NCBI RefSeq assembly: GCF_000013005.1
Contig: NC_007722.1
Location: forward strand, 2,423,501 to 2,487,500
DNA: 64,000 bases
Reading direction: 5' to 3'
Source: Erythrobacter litoralis HTCC2594
Lineage (GTDB): Bacteria; Pseudomonadota; Alphaproteobacteria; Sphingomonadales; Sphingomonadaceae
Both the position numbers and the translations under genes were made by a program. Of this stretch, positions 62,707-64,000 are shown one piece after another. The stretch's first letter is position 1; each line of letters begins with the position of its first letter. Under the pieces are notes generated by a model that saw only the letters and a program-made list of their open reading frames with translations, did no database searches and was not told the origin of the DNA.

Positions 62707-63588
62707 ATGACCGCCCATAAACCCATTAGAAAAGCCGTTTTCCCCGTCGCGGGTCTCGGCACGCGCTTCCTTCCCGCCACCAAGGCGATCCCGAAAGAGC
62801 TCCTGCCGATCGTCGACCGGCCGCTGATCCAGTATGCGGTCGACGAAGCGCGCGAGGCGGGGATCGAGCAGATGATCTTCGTCACCGGTCGCGGCAAGAC
62901 CGCAATCGTCGAACATTTCGACGTCGCCTACGAGCTGGAAAGCACGATGAGCGAGCGCGGCAAGGACATGGGCGTGCTCGATCCTACCCGCGCCACACCG
63001 GGCGACATCATCACCGTGCGTCAGCAGGTCCCGCTGGGTCTCGGCCACGCGATCTGGTGCGCCCGCGCCATCGTCGGCGACGAACCCTTCGCAATTTTCC
63101 TGCCCGACGAACTGATGATTTCCCACCAGGGCGGCGCCGGCTGCATGAAACAGATGGTCGATGCCTACGAAACCCGTGGCGGCAATCTGATCAGCGTGCT
63201 CGAAGTGCCCCATGACGAGGTCTCGAGCTACGGCGTGATCGATCCGGGCGCAGAGCATGGCAATTTGACCGAAGTGAAAGGCCTGGTCGAGAAACCGCCG
63301 GTCGAGCAGGCACCGTCGAACAAGATCGTCTCGGGCCGCTACATACTCCAGCCCGAGGTCATGCGCATTCTCGAGGACCAGGAAAAGGGCGCTGGCGGCG
63401 AGATCCAGCTGACCGACGCTATGGCCAAGATGATCGGCCAGCAGCCGTTCCACGCGGTCACCTTCGATGGCAACCGTTACGATTGCGGCAGCAAACTCGG
63501 CTTCGTCGAGGCGACGCTGGCGCTGGCGCTGGAGCGCGAGGACATGGGCGCTGAAGTGCGAGCAATGGCACAGCGGTTGCTGGGCTAG
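62707..63588 (+). CDS. galU: UTP-glucose-1-phosphate uridylyltransferase
   Basis: This 293-residue enzyme makes UDP-glucose from UTP and glucose-1-phosphate. The nucleotide-binding loop is GLGTRFLPATKAIPKELLPI, and later blocks EARAGIEQMIFVTGRGK-type, LGLGHAIWCAR, VEKPPVEQAPS and YDCGSKLGFVEA are all present. UDP-glucose can serve the exopolysaccharide and LPS-core enzymes of this region. Its stop overlaps the convergent SDR gene by 4 bases. Confidence 0.95.
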   Translation: MTAHKPIRKAVFPVAGLGTRFLPATKAIPKELLPIVDRPLIQYAVDEAREAGIEQMIFVTGRGKTAIVEHFDVAYELESTMSERGKDMGVLDPTRATPGDIITVRQQVPLGLGHAIWCARAIVGDEPFAIFLPDELMISHQGGAGCMKQMVDAYETRGGNLISVLEVPHDEVSSYGVIDPGAEHGNLTEVKGLVEKPPVEQAPSNKIVSGRYILQPEVMRILEDQEKGAGGEIQLTDAMAKMIGQQPFHAVTFDGNRYDCGSKLGFVEATLALALEREDMGAEVRAMAQRLLG

Positions 63589-64000
63589 GACAAGGTCAAC
63601 CCGCCGTCGACGACGATGGTCTGGCCCAATATGTAAGAGGACAGGGGAGAGGCAAGAAACAATGCCGCCCCTGCCAATTCACTTGGCTCACCCATTCGAT
63701 GGAGCGGGATCTTGGCGAGCGCGCCTTCGAGGCGCTTGGGGTGATCGGTCGTGACCTTGGTCATCTTGGTCGCGACAAAACCCGGCGCAATCCCGTTCAC
63801 GCGAATGCCCTCTTCGGCAAAGGCAGCGGCAAGATTGCGCACCAGTGCCACCGCGCCCGCCTTGCTCGCGCCATAGGCGGGATTGCCGACCGTCGCGTGG
63901 AAAGCGGCGGTCGAGCTGACTGCAATGAGGCTGCCTTTCGCTTCGGCCAGTGCGGTGCGGTATTTGCGCGCGCAGTCCATGATCGAGCTGAGGTTGACCG
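63585..64000 (-). CDS. Short-chain dehydrogenase/reductase (N-terminus outside window)
   Basis: The minus-strand frame is open to the window edge; only the C-terminal ~138 residues are visible. They contain LIAVSSTAAFHATVGNPAYG ASKAG (catalytic Ser, Tyr and Lys of the SDR family) and the NGIAPGFVATKM cofactor-side segment, ending in GQTIVVDGGLTLS. The Rossmann N-terminus with the Gly-rich loop lies beyond base 64000. Substrate unknown. Confidence 0.9.
   Translation of the reverse strand, partial: VNLSSIMDCARKYRTALAEAKGSLIAVSSTAAFHATVGNPAYGASKAGAVALVRNLAAAFAEEGIRVNGIAPGFVATKMTKVTTDHPKRLEGALAKIPLHRMGEPSELAGAALFLASPLSSYILGQTIVVDGGLTLS

Overview
The window is GC-rich, densely coded chromosomal DNA from an alphaproteobacterium. 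I read it as Sphingomonadales, most likely Erythrobacteraceae (Erythrobacter/Qipengyuania/Altererythrobacter-like). This is inferred from gene content and style: exosortase A-associated polysaccharide genes, a polyhydroxyalkanoate toolkit, an rnd-lptC-lptA block, DUF3576-lptE-holA, a LuxR-HTH/DUF4019 membrane regulator and abundant short palindromic extragenic repeats. I see no rRNA, tRNA, insertion sequence, prophage core or CRISPR array.

Layout. (1) 1-7.2 kb: two small lipoproteins, then a + strand acyl-CoA catabolic run (acyl-CoA dehydrogenase, class III CoA-transferase, thiolase, MaoC-like hydratase), then divergent ppk2 and phenylalanine hydroxylase. (2) 7.2-13.1 kb, mostly minus: a small lipoprotein, a GlsB-like membrane protein, uppP, an M13 peptidase and an MsbA-like ABC exporter. 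(3) 13.2-17.2 kb: PHA metabolism (intracellular depolymerase, thiolase, MaoC hydratase). A reductase of phaB type lies far away at 58.4 kb. (4) 17.4-24.3 kb: a membrane alkaline-phosphatase-superfamily transferase, an exosortase A-associated ligase with a tiny upstream ORF, an exosortase A-associated glycosyltransferase, and a large acidic protein of unknown function. (5) 24.5-32.3 kb: gltB-gltD and an OprB-like porin. (6) 32.3-36.3 kb: a frameshifted enoyl-CoA hydratase, a DksA-type protein, ung, rnd, lptC and lptA. (7) 36.3-55.2 kb: an exopolysaccharide locus. It has a right-going arm (nucleotidyltransferase, flippase, polymerase, Wza, Wzc, a periplasmic protein, a hexapeptide acyltransferase) and a left-going arm (glycosyltransferases, a second polymerase, an SGNH hydrolase paired with a small spike-base-like protein), closed by a WcaJ-type initiating transferase. 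(8) 55.2-64 kb: holA, lptE, a DUF3576 lipoprotein, an exported protein, phaB, the HTH-TM-DUF4019 regulator, a double-PilZ protein, an RHH protein, a decayed GNAT gene, murA, galU and a partial SDR.

How it fits together. The exopolysaccharide locus sits between two LPS-transport blocks (lptCA and lptE). It contains functions for initiation, chain extension, flipping, polymerisation, length control, export and decoration; galU nearby could supply UDP-glucose. Two genes look broken: a slipped CACG tract in the enoyl-CoA hydratase and an internal deletion in the GNAT gene. Three families of paired palindromic repeats occupy intergenic gaps, including inside the gltB-gltD transcription unit. The least explained items are the 49.1-49.4 kb small protein with its SGNH partner, the acidic protein at 22.3 kb with recurring RPFDAP motifs, the 44-residue membrane ORF before the exosortase-associated ligase, and the Wzc-coupled unknown at 43.3 kb.
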